Made by a program: the position numbers and the translations under genes. A DNA stretch of 59,239 nt, from the NCBI GenBank assembly GCA_030609965.1, contig JAUWSQ010000009.1, positions 1 through 59,239 of the forward strand, written 5' to 3'. The notes beneath the pieces were generated by a model. That model worked only from the letters and a program-made list of their open reading frames with translations. It was not told the origin of the DNA and did not search any database. Shown here in pieces: positions 45,144-53,038 of this stretch (positions are counted from its first letter, which is position 1; each line of letters opens with the position of its first letter). This DNA is from Candidatus Fermentibacterota bacterium. Lineage in GTDB: Bacteria; Fermentibacterota; Fermentibacteria; Fermentibacterales; JCC-6.

Positions 45144-45644
45144 CTATTTGATGAGGGTTAATACCTGAAAATCATCCATTCCGACACGGATAAGATATTT
45201 ACCGGAGGTAAGATCTGACAGTTCAAGAGCAGCTTCTCCGGCTGACGAAACAAGTGTGGATGCAACCAGCCTTCCCGATAGATCGAAAACCTCTACCGGA
45301 TCACCGATTGCTGCACCAGTTACGGAAACAGATCCTGTTGCGGGGTTTGGTCCGAACGAGAGCTGCCCTTCGGTTTCGTCCCCGGTAATTCCAACGTACC
45401 AGAACTTGTAAATAGCTCCGCGTATGCAGGGGGGGGCACAATCACCGCATCCATTACACAAATCAGGATCTATCACCGCATTGGAGCCAACCATAGAGAG
45501 GGCACCTGTGGTGCAATACGGAATACATCTCGCGCATCCGTTACAGATCGCAGGATCGACCTGATAGATCCAAAGCATAGCGAAGGCTGAAGCGGTAATT
45601 ATGAACAGTAGTATTGAAACGATCAATCTACCCTTAAAAAACAC
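45144..45644 (-). CDS. Exported ferredoxin with sorting domain
   Basis: The protein starts at GTG 45644 (GGGAG 8 bases upstream) with a basic N-terminus and one hydrophobic segment (IVSILLFIITASAFAML), a signal or anchor. Two intact [4Fe-4S] motifs follow: CNGCARCIPYC and CNGCGDCAPPC (both C-x2-C-x2-C-x3-C). The C-terminal 80 residues (FGPNPATGSVSV, GDPVEVFDLSGRLV, SGKYLIRVG, LIK end) match type IX secretion sorting domains. Ferredoxins are normally cytoplasmic, so this is unusual. A run of eight C (minus strand) lies inside the second cluster motif. It is upstream of the PqqD-like gene (43-base gap) in the same operon, linked to it only by position. Confidence 0.82.
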   Translation of the reverse strand: MFFKGRLIVSILLFIITASAFAMLWIYQVDPAICNGCARCIPYCTTGALSMVGSNAVIDPDLCNGCGDCAPPCIRGAIYKFWYVGITGDETEGQLSFGPNPATGSVSVTGAAIGDPVEVFDLSGRLVASTLVSSAGEAALELSDLTSGKYLIRVGMDDFQVLTLIK

Positions 45645-45669
45645 TGATAAACTCCCTCTCTGAATTTCA

Positions 45670-45697
45670 GGGGATATGGCTATTCGGCCATATCCCC
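45670..45697. promoter_or_regulatory. Stem-loop between the first two genes of the RiPP operon
   Basis: A perfect 11-bp stem (45670-45680 with 45687-45697) with a 6-base loop lies between the secreted-protein gene and the exported ferredoxin. Neither strand has a run of T after it, so it is more likely an mRNA stability or partial-attenuation element than a full terminator. Confidence 0.55.
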
Positions 45698-45723
45698 CTA
45701 ATCTCAAGATGATTTTAGCTCTC

Positions 45724-46539
45724 TTAGAAAACTGTCTTTATTGTAGCCCAGGTTTCGTTCTGGAGAGCACCAGAAGTGGTTCCTTCAATTAGGAAAGGCA
45801 TTCCCTTCTGAGCGCCGGAATCAGCGTCTAATATGAAATCCCACAGATAACTGGCATACTGCATGGCATCCCCGGTTTCAAGCTGACCGGTTATAGTTAT
45901 GGGGTTACTCCATGGCCCCGATGGCCCTGATTCTCCGTCATGCTGCCAGCAGAGATAGTAAGTTCCCGCTGTGAGAACTATCGGGCTTGAAAAATCACAA
46001 ACATTTGCCATTATGGGGCGCTCGGTACCTGTACCTGCAACAGGAGGTTGAACTCTGTAAACGTTCGTCCAGCTTGTAGTAGTCAAGACGTCGGTGAAAA
46101 GATCTCCCCAGACGGATGTTGCGGTTTCGGGTGGTCCGTCAAATATCTCGATATAGGTTCCGAGTATTGTGGAAGGAGGTCCGCCACCTGTCTGGTATGC
46201 GAACAGCGTTATGGAAGTAATTTGCCACGTTTCTCCGGCTGGAACCTCAAAATCATCGGCAATCCTGTTATCGGCGAGCCACTGGCAACCCCAACCGTGA
46301 TTAATGTCGGGCGGTTCAACTAAAGACTCATCTGCTCCGCCTGCACCAGTTCCGTACTGCGTGACAAAGGGACCGTTATCCCACAGGACATCTTTGGGAC
46401 CATCCCAGATGGGGCCGGTATAACCGGTATATACAGATGCCTCTCGGGTGGGCAGATTTCCAATATCCTCCGTTTCGCTTGCTATTGCGGGAACTGCCAG
46501 CAACAGCGTAGCGAGAATGAAAATAGATAGAGTTTTCAT
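45724..46539 (-). CDS. Secreted protein, hypothetical (first gene of RiPP operon)
   Basis: The signal peptide ends at AIASE. The 250-residue mature protein is rich in strands and aromatic residues: IADDFEVPAGETWQITSITLFAY, GTYIEIFDGPPETAT, GTYYLCWQHDGESGPSG. That recalls a jelly-roll or C-terminal-type beta-sandwich common in secreted FCB proteins. It lacks an obvious sorting domain. AAGGAGTAAG precedes the ATG and a GGGTT-AACCC hairpin (46562-46576) lies in the leader. It could be carried with the RiPP operon by position alone, as a surface partner or target. Function unknown. Confidence 0.7.
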   Translation of the reverse strand: MKTLSIFILATLLLAVPAIASETEDIGNLPTREASVYTGYTGPIWDGPKDVLWDNGPFVTQYGTGAGGADESLVEPPDINHGWGCQWLADNRIADDFEVPAGETWQITSITLFAYQTGGGPPSTILGTYIEIFDGPPETATSVWGDLFTDVLTTTSWTNVYRVQPPVAGTGTERPIMANVCDFSSPIVLTAGTYYLCWQHDGESGPSGPWSNPITITGQLETGDAMQYASYLWDFILDADSGAQKGMPFLIEGTTSGALQNETWATIKTVF

Positions 46540-46722
46540 TTTCTTACTCCTTTGTTTTCATGGGTTATTACAACCCTGTTTAGTCCGCTGACTAGGCGAT
46601 CATATTAGTACTTTTTGAAGTTGCAGCTTTTTCAACTTCTTTAGCAACCGAAATATTAAACTATGATAAAAATACCTTTTCGTCAATAGACGATACCGGA
46701 AAACGGATTATCCCAACGGTTA

Positions 46723-48231
46723 TTATGGTAGCTCCGGCTCCCGTCCGGAAGCGATTGCATCGATGCCTGCGGCAAGAACGATCATATCCTCCAGCAGCGG
46801 TTCCATGTCTTGCGGAAGCAGGTATCTGTTGCCGCTGTCCATCACCTCCACATGACCGGGAGCAAGATGTACGGAAGCCTCGGTCCAGTCAATTTTGAGC
46901 CTGCCCAGTTTCGACTGCCAGCGTTCAAGGAACCAGTAGATCGGAGCCAGTACAACTGCGGCTTCGTCAGGCGATTTCTCTATTCTCTCTGCAAGCTCTG
47001 GCGTTGCATACCGGAAGGGAAAGAGGTTATCGAACACACTGTCGCCTGTGGTAAATCGCTGAACACCATCGTGCGGGTAACCGGGAGGTTCAGTTTTCAG
47101 GTAAAATGGAGAATCGTTGATCTCTACTTCCATGGCGTACTCGTCACCGGGGTTTATTTCGATATCCCTTCCGCGGTACTTAGTATCGATATAACCCTGA
47201 GTGCTTTTGTATTCAGCCGACTCATGCTTCCAGTCATGTTTTTCTGCAAGCTGGGCTAACGCCTGCTTGCATCCCCTGCCTTTACCTATCCGTGATGAGA
47301 ACACGCTCTTAAAAACGAACCAGAGGGGAATCAGAATAGACAGCGGTATTACAAGGAATGGACCGTATTGGGAATACAGATTGGCAATATCCTTTTCATT
47401 CTTCCCTGATAAGGCGAGGATTACACTCGAAACGACCACTATCGCAAGGAATATCCAGAAGATGCGGAGAAAAGACTTGATCTTCAAGCCGGCTTTCTTC
47501 GGCATATTTGTAAGCCGCCATTTTGTAAGCACTTCCTTCTCATCCTTTAAATCAACGGCACGTCTTTCCGCCTGGAGCTGAATCTTGTTCTTTCCCTCAA
47601 AACAGACGAACCACTCCTCGGTTTTTTTTACAGGATGCAGCCTTGCCCAGACTGCATCGGGAACGTAAACTTCCGAATTGCAGTAGCCGCATTCCATTAT
47701 CCTATCGCTCAGTGCTGAAATGGAAAGGGCTCCTGCGCACTGAGGGCAGGACATCACTATCGGTTTCGCAGAATTTTCATCAATCTCTACGCCAAAGACA
47801 CCATTCTCTCCCGGAGGCGGCTGCTGCGTGATGATGAACCTGACGGAGGGCACTTTACCCCGCAGCCAGTCAGGTGCAGAATAATAATGGTAATCAGCGG
47901 AGCATTTGCTGCACTTGAGAATTGACTTGCCCTGAACCTCAGGAATTGTAAAAGGGGTTTTGCAGGAAGAACAACGAGGTGGTAATCTCCAGTGACTGTA
48001 TTTGTAAGTACCGCTGCCGCACATGAGGGTTCCGCCACTGCCCTGCCCTTCGGCAAAACCTTCATACTCTTCTTCGAAATCGTTAAGAAAATCAGCAATT
48101 CTATCCTGCGGAATCGATATATCCTCAAAACAGGCTGTACAGGAGAAGCGTGTATAAGGACCGTTAATTGGAAGTGATGATCCACAGCTGCTGCATGTGG
48201 TTCTTATTTTAAAACAACCATATCTTGGCAT
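46723..48231 (-). CDS. Membrane protein with three zinc-ribbon domains
   Basis: The 502-residue protein has three zinc ribbons in its first 200 residues: CSSCG with CTAC, CSSCK with CSKC, and CPQCAG with CGYC. Two transmembrane helices lie near residues 265-310 (FLRIFWIFLAIVVVSSVILAL and FLVIPLSILIPLWFVFKSV). The C-terminal 190 residues form an alpha/beta domain with no clear family. AGGAGG 7 bases before ATG 48231 decides the start. The zinc ribbons suggest nucleic-acid or protein binding at the inner face of the membrane. Function unknown. Confidence 0.75.
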   Translation of the reverse strand: MPRYGCFKIRTTCSSCGSSLPINGPYTRFSCTACFEDISIPQDRIADFLNDFEEEYEGFAEGQGSGGTLMCGSGTYKYSHWRLPPRCSSCKTPFTIPEVQGKSILKCSKCSADYHYYSAPDWLRGKVPSVRFIITQQPPPGENGVFGVEIDENSAKPIVMSCPQCAGALSISALSDRIMECGYCNSEVYVPDAVWARLHPVKKTEEWFVCFEGKNKIQLQAERRAVDLKDEKEVLTKWRLTNMPKKAGLKIKSFLRIFWIFLAIVVVSSVILALSGKNEKDIANLYSQYGPFLVIPLSILIPLWFVFKSVFSSRIGKGRGCKQALAQLAEKHDWKHESAEYKSTQGYIDTKYRGRDIEINPGDEYAMEVEINDSPFYLKTEPPGYPHDGVQRFTTGDSVFDNLFPFRYATPELAERIEKSPDEAAVVLAPIYWFLERWQSKLGRLKIDWTEASVHLAPGHVEVMDSGNRYLLPQDMEPLLEDMIVLAAGIDAIASGREPELP

Positions 48232-48295
48232 ATGAATCCTCCTACGCAAAAACTATTGCTCAACAAGTACGGCCCTGAAGATTACGCCTGAACGA

Positions 48296-49861
48296 TTAGT
48301 ATACACCATATGCAGCTGAGAGTATATCCGCGAGACGCTCATCAAGAATGCTGCTTTGGTGCCAGAGTCCGAAGGCCTGCGCCCCCGGATTGCGATAGGT
48401 CCAGAAAGCCCAGTGCAGACCCTCAGCATTCATTACCCTCAGCCAATCGGTTACAAAATTGTATCGGCTCTCCGGGTCCGATCCGGGCAGAGCGCCGAAC
48501 TCACCTATGTAAAGAGGAACGTCACAGTTGTCAGCCCAGTCAAGAACGTCCTGTATGCCGCCTTTAAGACGATCAATATCGTAATCCTTATAATTTCCTC
48601 TGAGATAATCCAGCCCCAGCGTAATCTCCCCCTTATTCTCAGGTGCGCTTATCATCCCGCTTACTACAAGCATATCTCCCGGCTGGACCCGGAAGAGGGG
48701 TCCGGTGTAGAATGACCTGGTCTGTATCCAGCTCCCCGAACCACTTGAACCTGTGATCTCAAGGCTTCCTGTGCCCGAGAATGAATTGTCGCCGAGAGTA
48801 CCGCTGAAATCACCTTCACCATGGTAGAAATACCAGCTGGTGGGTTGACCTGCACGTCTGTAGGAGGTCTCCTCGATGTTCCAGTTGACAACTTCCTGTT
48901 CCGTTCCGTTTTGCTGCAGCCGCAGTTCGTCGAACAGGACGCATCCCACGTCTCCACAGGCATTTGCCTTCAGAGAAACCCATTCAACCCCGCGGGGGAT
49001 AGTTATTAACCCGCTTTCCCAGTGGATCCAGTCGCGGGTGGACGTATCAAGCCTGGCGACATCGGATGACCATCCCACCCATTGCATCCCGGTGATCACT
49101 GTTCCCGGGTAAGAATATTCATCGGGTACAGGTGAATCTCCTGGCCAGGACGCGGTAGCATGAGAAATCACAAAAGGTTCGTAACTGTGGAACGAGTAGA
49201 CCACGTTGGGATCGTCCATTATCCGTAGACCAGCCCCATTCCAGCTGGGGGATTCGATGAAGAGTATGTGATTTGTATCAACTTCTCTGATCACTCCATT
49301 GATACGATGGGCCAGATCCCACCACTGCTGCACTTCGGGAGGGGAAGGTTCGTTGAAAAGGTCGTATCCAGCGATACATGACCGATCGGCATACCGCACA
49401 GCAATCGATCGCCAAAGTTCGCAGAGCTGATCCCGGGCATGAGCGGAACTCCATATCCCCATATCACTGGCTCTCGCTCCCGGAGGAACAATGTGCATAT
49501 CCAAGATGATATAGATCCCCAATGGCTCACACCATGACAGGTAGTCATCGATCAGACGGAATCCGGCATCAGTCTCAAACATCTTCCAGTTCAGGCAGAG
49601 GCGCAGTGAATTGCAACCGATCCCGGCCAGATACTCTATGTCCTCCTCCGAAGCGTAATCGAAAGGGGCCTCGGGATCGCTGTCATACAAGTAGTAATAG
49701 CAATCCATATTCATACCCCGGAGCACTACTTCCTGTCCCTCTTCGTTCACGATGCTTCTGCCACAGACGCCAAGCATGGAAGTGGCAGCTGAGATGTCAG
49801 CATCAACCTGTACGGTGCAAAACAGCATACAAAGAGTCAGAAGCGGATATGAAAACCTCAT
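48296..49861 (-). CDS. Secreted glycoside hydrolase family 5, with an inserted beta-sandwich domain
   Basis: After a signal peptide the GH5 TIM barrel begins near residue 30. The acid/base Glu171 lies in YDLFNEPSPP and the nucleophile Glu454 in YIGEFGAL, the usual retaining pair. Between them, about residues 262-420, lies an extra region with DWIHWESGLITIPRGVEW and LFDELRLQQNG, plus QPTSWYFYHG, typical of carbohydrate-binding beta-sandwiches. The catalytic domain is thus split, and the binding domain is inserted into the barrel. The substrate is a beta-glucan or beta-mannan type polymer, but cannot be fixed. The ATG follows the cyclase-like gene's stop after one base, so translation is coupled. 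Confidence 0.86.
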   Translation of the reverse strand: MRFSYPLLTLCMLFCTVQVDADISAATSMLGVCGRSIVNEEGQEVVLRGMNMDCYYYLYDSDPEAPFDYASEEDIEYLAGIGCNSLRLCLNWKMFETDAGFRLIDDYLSWCEPLGIYIILDMHIVPPGARASDMGIWSSAHARDQLCELWRSIAVRYADRSCIAGYDLFNEPSPPEVQQWWDLAHRINGVIREVDTNHILFIESPSWNGAGLRIMDDPNVVYSFHSYEPFVISHATASWPGDSPVPDEYSYPGTVITGMQWVGWSSDVARLDTSTRDWIHWESGLITIPRGVEWVSLKANACGDVGCVLFDELRLQQNGTEQEVVNWNIEETSYRRAGQPTSWYFYHGEGDFSGTLGDNSFSGTGSLEITGSSGSGSWIQTRSFYTGPLFRVQPGDMLVVSGMISAPENKGEITLGLDYLRGNYKDYDIDRLKGGIQDVLDWADNCDVPLYIGEFGALPGSDPESRYNFVTDWLRVMNAEGLHWAFWTYRNPGAQAFGLWHQSSILDERLADILSAAYGVY

Positions 49862-49862
49862 T

Positions 49863-50471
49863 TCAACTATTTGCTCCTGCTATGATGTAGTAAGAAAGTT
49901 CAACACCGGAAATATTCGTTTTTCTTGCGATGATATCTCCTCTGTACTCTTCTGAAATCTCCTGATAAGCTGACTCCGTAAGCAGTACTTCCCCTTTTCC
50001 GGCCAGGTCTTCTCCCAGTTTTGATGCGAGGTTCATCTCGTCACCGAATACTCCTTCGGACCGGGAGCGAAGAACATCACCGAACCCGATACCAATGCAG
50101 ACCCCGAATCTTCCAGAATTTGGAACCTGAATGTTTGCTGCGTTCACCGATCTATGTATCTCGAGCGCTGCTTCAAGGGCACCCTCCACAGTTTCGAATT
50201 CAGCAAAGATATTATCTGTTGCAGCCCTCCATGAAATGCAGTCAGATCTCTTGAGAATCGGGTTCATCATATCTCTCAGTCTGACAATACACGCCAGATA
50301 ACTCAGGATTCCGGATTCCTGCGTATTCCGGGTAAATCCTGAAGAATCAAGAACGAGCATAGCGCACCTGCTCCCGTATTTTCCCCATACATCGGCTTCA
50401 AATCGGCTGCGTTCGGCTCTCTGTTCCGGAAAACGCCGAATGCTGTTGAACAGTCCTTCTTCCTCAGTCAT
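49863..50471 (-). CDS. Class III nucleotidyl cyclase homologue
   Basis: The 202-residue protein is a stand-alone cyclase homology domain. Metal-binding Asp42 (LVLDSSGFTR) and Asp86 (AATDNIFAEF) are present. The transition-state segment GVFGDEMNLASKLGED keeps Asn147 but has Lys151 where class III cyclases have Arg. An altered or weakened cyclase is possible, or a scaffold role. No signal peptide, transmembrane helix or sensory domain is attached. It precedes the GH5 gene by one base in an operon, an odd pairing. The twin cNMP-binding protein at 29376-30347 is a possible receiver of any cyclic nucleotide. Confidence 0.78.
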   Translation of the reverse strand: MTEEEGLFNSIRRFPEQRAERSRFEADVWGKYGSRCAMLVLDSSGFTRNTQESGILSYLACIVRLRDMMNPILKRSDCISWRAATDNIFAEFETVEGALEAALEIHRSVNAANIQVPNSGRFGVCIGIGFGDVLRSRSEGVFGDEMNLASKLGEDLAGKGEVLLTESAYQEISEEYRGDIIARKTNISGVELSYYIIAGANS

Positions 50472-50699
50472 AACCTTCCACCATCCATCCCGGCTTTCCT
50501 CGATTTTTCAATCTGAGATGATGATACTGCATGAAACGCTGCCAGGTCAATATGAAAAAGCAAACCCGACCCTCTCTTTTCTTTACTTTCACATGAAGTC
50601 CAGAGTATAGTCAGTTATCTGAAAGCCAGAGACAGGTATTCTGTCGAGTCAAGCGCAGATATATGTAAAACATTCAGTACACCCCCTCTGAAAGGTAGA

Positions 50700-51419
50700 A
50701 TCATAATACGAGTAATACTTCTCTCAGTTCTTATCATCATCCCGCTGGCAATCTCATGCGGCGAGAATCCGCTGAATACGGAGCTGGATCCCAGCGGAAC
50801 TTATCACATGACTGTAGAATACACTGACTCTGATATATCCTGCACACTCACCATTATTAAGAATGAGAGTGGATTCTTTATAGCTATCTGGGACTACGGT
50901 GATGAGGACGGTTCTACCTACACTAACACAGCTGCGTGCTTCGGCGAGAAATACCTTGCCATCTGTGAGCCCGGGGATCCTCCGATCCTTGATGTATTCA
51001 CAATTGGAGATGGGGCGCTGAATGGCTACTGGCTTGATTACAGATATGAAAAGCTCCTGAAGATCTACGGAACAACTGACGGGGGGAGCGATCTGCCTGA
51101 GCCTCCGGTGCTTATGAGCCTGGCAAATCCTGGAAGCTACACTCTGAATGAAGACAATCCTGATGGAAGTGGTTACGTTGGGTATCTGTATTTTGAAACT
51201 TTCGGCAAAGTGATAGCCTGTGACCAGACAATCACCCCGGCCAATGAGCCGGACTCATACTATATGGGAGTTGCCGTTATTATCGACGATTATCTCGTTA
51301 TGGCAGTCTCATCTTTCCTGAGTGTCTATACACGCAGCGGCGACGACTGGCATGGTGTCTTGATTGATTACAGCGAGGAGATCGTGACAGACGAAAACCT
51401 CATATACGCCGGAAGCTAG
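50700..51419 (+). CDS. Hypothetical lipoprotein with an apparently non-AUG start
   Basis: From the first ATG (50808) the protein would have 203 residues and no signal peptide. The same frame upstream encodes a typical lipoprotein leader, RVILLSVLIIIPLAISC, then GENPLNTELDPSGTYH. Between the ATG and the upstream stop there is no ATG, GTG or TTG; ATC (50700), ATA (50703, 50706) or CTG (50688) are candidates after GAAAGG (50690-50695). The mature part, strand-rich (CTLTIIKNESGFFIAIWDYG, YVGYLYFETFGKVIAC), resembles small secreted beta proteins. No function is recognised. Confidence 0.65.
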   Translation: MIIRVILLSVLIIIPLAISCGENPLNTELDPSGTYHMTVEYTDSDISCTLTIIKNESGFFIAIWDYGDEDGSTYTNTAACFGEKYLAICEPGDPPILDVFTIGDGALNGYWLDYRYEKLLKIYGTTDGGSDLPEPPVLMSLANPGSYTLNEDNPDGSGYVGYLYFETFGKVIACDQTITPANEPDSYYMGVAVIIDDYLVMAVSSFLSVYTRSGDDWHGVLIDYSEEIVTDENLIYAGS

Positions 51420-51433
51420 AAAGCCCGGAGGGA

Positions 51434-53017
51434 TTATCTATTCTTAACCAGATATAAAGGCCTCTGCTCATACGGGTTTCTCCAGGTATTCACCGCCTCC
51501 ATCATCACAGGATCATCTGAGATGCTCTCCATAAAAGCTTCCCACTGATCCTCTCGCAGCAGCCCGTAGTCACCGCTCAATTGCACAAAGTACCGACCTG
51601 CCAGCTCCGGGCTCAGATAATAGGCAATCTCATCCCTGAGGATTCCCGCTGTTATCCGCCAGATCCTGTCCCGCTGGAAATACTCTTCCGGCGCCCAGGG
51701 CAGCGCGTCAATTTCGTATTTGAAGGTTATCATCTCCGCAAGTGCCTTGTGAGCTATTATCAGTTCATAATCCCTGGCGGACAGAGCCTCGACTGCCTCC
51801 CCTGCCAATTCCTCGTAGAAAGAGTAGGGAGGGTCATGTATCTCAGATCTGTATGATCCGGCGGTATAAAAAGAAAATGCCAGAAGTGCCAGAAAGACCA
51901 GCACAGGCACTGCCTCAACCTTCGGTTTCACTGTATCCCGGCTCTCTCTGAAAAGCGTTTCAACAACAAGCCGAAGGTACGGAATACATACCAGGGGCAG
52001 CATCAGCAAAGTACAGAAGAAAAGCCTGCAGGAAAGCCCTGTAAGTGAGAACCCGGCAAAGGGAAAAAGCCCGATCAGGCTCAGAATAATCAGTATGTAA
52101 TACCCTCTAATGCGCATGAAGCTGAATCTGTTCCTGCAGAGAAGCAGAACACATGAAAGAAGCGGGAGTGCCGCAGCGAATAAGATCTCGATATACCATG
52201 CCGGAGTAAGCCTTGAGACACCGAAGGTGCTGATGAAGGATGCAGGCACGAAGATCGGAATAAGTGACAGGTCACCTGTAATTCTCTCTAGATCATGGAC
52301 CGAAGGTGCCAGTGGAAGCCTGCTGGAGATGAATAGAACAAGGAACAGGAAAACCGTTGCAAAAAGAACAAGCAGCCTGCCCTGTCTTCGTCCACCTCTG
52401 GTCCCCAAACGCTTCAGCAGATTCTTTGCCCGGGGCGCGAAAAAGAGCGCCAGGAAGCACAGTGACAGAATTGCCGAAAACCGATGGGTAAAAAATGCGG
52501 CAAGGAACAGCAGTACAGCCCCCGCTATTCTTCCCTCCCGGCGCCGGGCAGTACCGAACACACAGGCCATGAAGAAAAAGAACAGGGCAAAACCCAGAAG
52601 GTTCTTGGGGAACTGCGTGAAGAAGTAATTCAGAGAAGGACTCGCTGCAGAGATTGCAGCTGTAAGCAGGGCAGTAAGAATAGCCTCCCGCCTGCTGCTG
52701 CCAGACGATTTCAGGATTGTGAGTGACAGGCTGAATATGGATAGAACAAACAATAACTTTATCAGGACAGTGCTGATCTTGTATGAAGCCACATAATCCC
52801 CGGTAATAGCATGCAGAGCCAGAAGGGGCACGTATACAAGGGAATACTCCGGAGAATGCATGACACCGGTGTTGTTCAGGGATTGCACCTGCACAAGGTA
52901 GTAATAGCCGTCCCATCCGTTGGCGTATTCAGTCTGGTAGACAGAAAGAAGGCCGCCGCCGATAATGACAACAGACAGGGTAAGAAGCAGGATAACTGCG
53001 GCCAGTTTAGTCTGCAT
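51434..53017 (-). CDS. Polytopic membrane protein, GT-C glycosyltransferase-like
   Basis: This 527-residue protein has about 11 transmembrane helices and a large C-terminal soluble region (from about 400). After helix 1 lies YANGWDGYYYLVQVQSLNN, an acidic/aromatic first loop like that of lipid-linked-sugar (GT-C) transferases. It is 21 bases downstream of the discoidin-like lipoprotein gene, in an operon with it and the M15 peptidase. The likely role is transfer of a sugar from a polyprenyl carrier on the outer face of the membrane. Sequence is divergent and no named family is certain. Confidence 0.65.
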   Translation of the reverse strand: MQTKLAAVILLLTLSVVIIGGGLLSVYQTEYANGWDGYYYLVQVQSLNNTGVMHSPEYSLVYVPLLALHAITGDYVASYKISTVLIKLLFVLSIFSLSLTILKSSGSSRREAILTALLTAAISAASPSLNYFFTQFPKNLLGFALFFFFMACVFGTARRREGRIAGAVLLFLAAFFTHRFSAILSLCFLALFFAPRAKNLLKRLGTRGGRRQGRLLVLFATVFLFLVLFISSRLPLAPSVHDLERITGDLSLIPIFVPASFISTFGVSRLTPAWYIEILFAAALPLLSCVLLLCRNRFSFMRIRGYYILIILSLIGLFPFAGFSLTGLSCRLFFCTLLMLPLVCIPYLRLVVETLFRESRDTVKPKVEAVPVLVFLALLAFSFYTAGSYRSEIHDPPYSFYEELAGEAVEALSARDYELIIAHKALAEMITFKYEIDALPWAPEEYFQRDRIWRITAGILRDEIAYYLSPELAGRYFVQLSGDYGLLREDQWEAFMESISDDPVMMEAVNTWRNPYEQRPLYLVKNR

Positions 53018-53038
53018 CAGAATTCAAGCCTTAATACT

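Noticed and set aside
46617-46639. GAAGTTG/CAACTTC hairpin after the zinc-ribbon gene
   Set aside because: The minus strand has no T run after it and the A+T-rich stem is short, so it was not called a terminator.
52293-52916. 207-codon open frame opposite the GT-C-like gene region
   Set aside because: It is another frame of the same strand as a protein with clear transmembrane helices; its translation is rich in Cys, Gly and Pro without a pattern.
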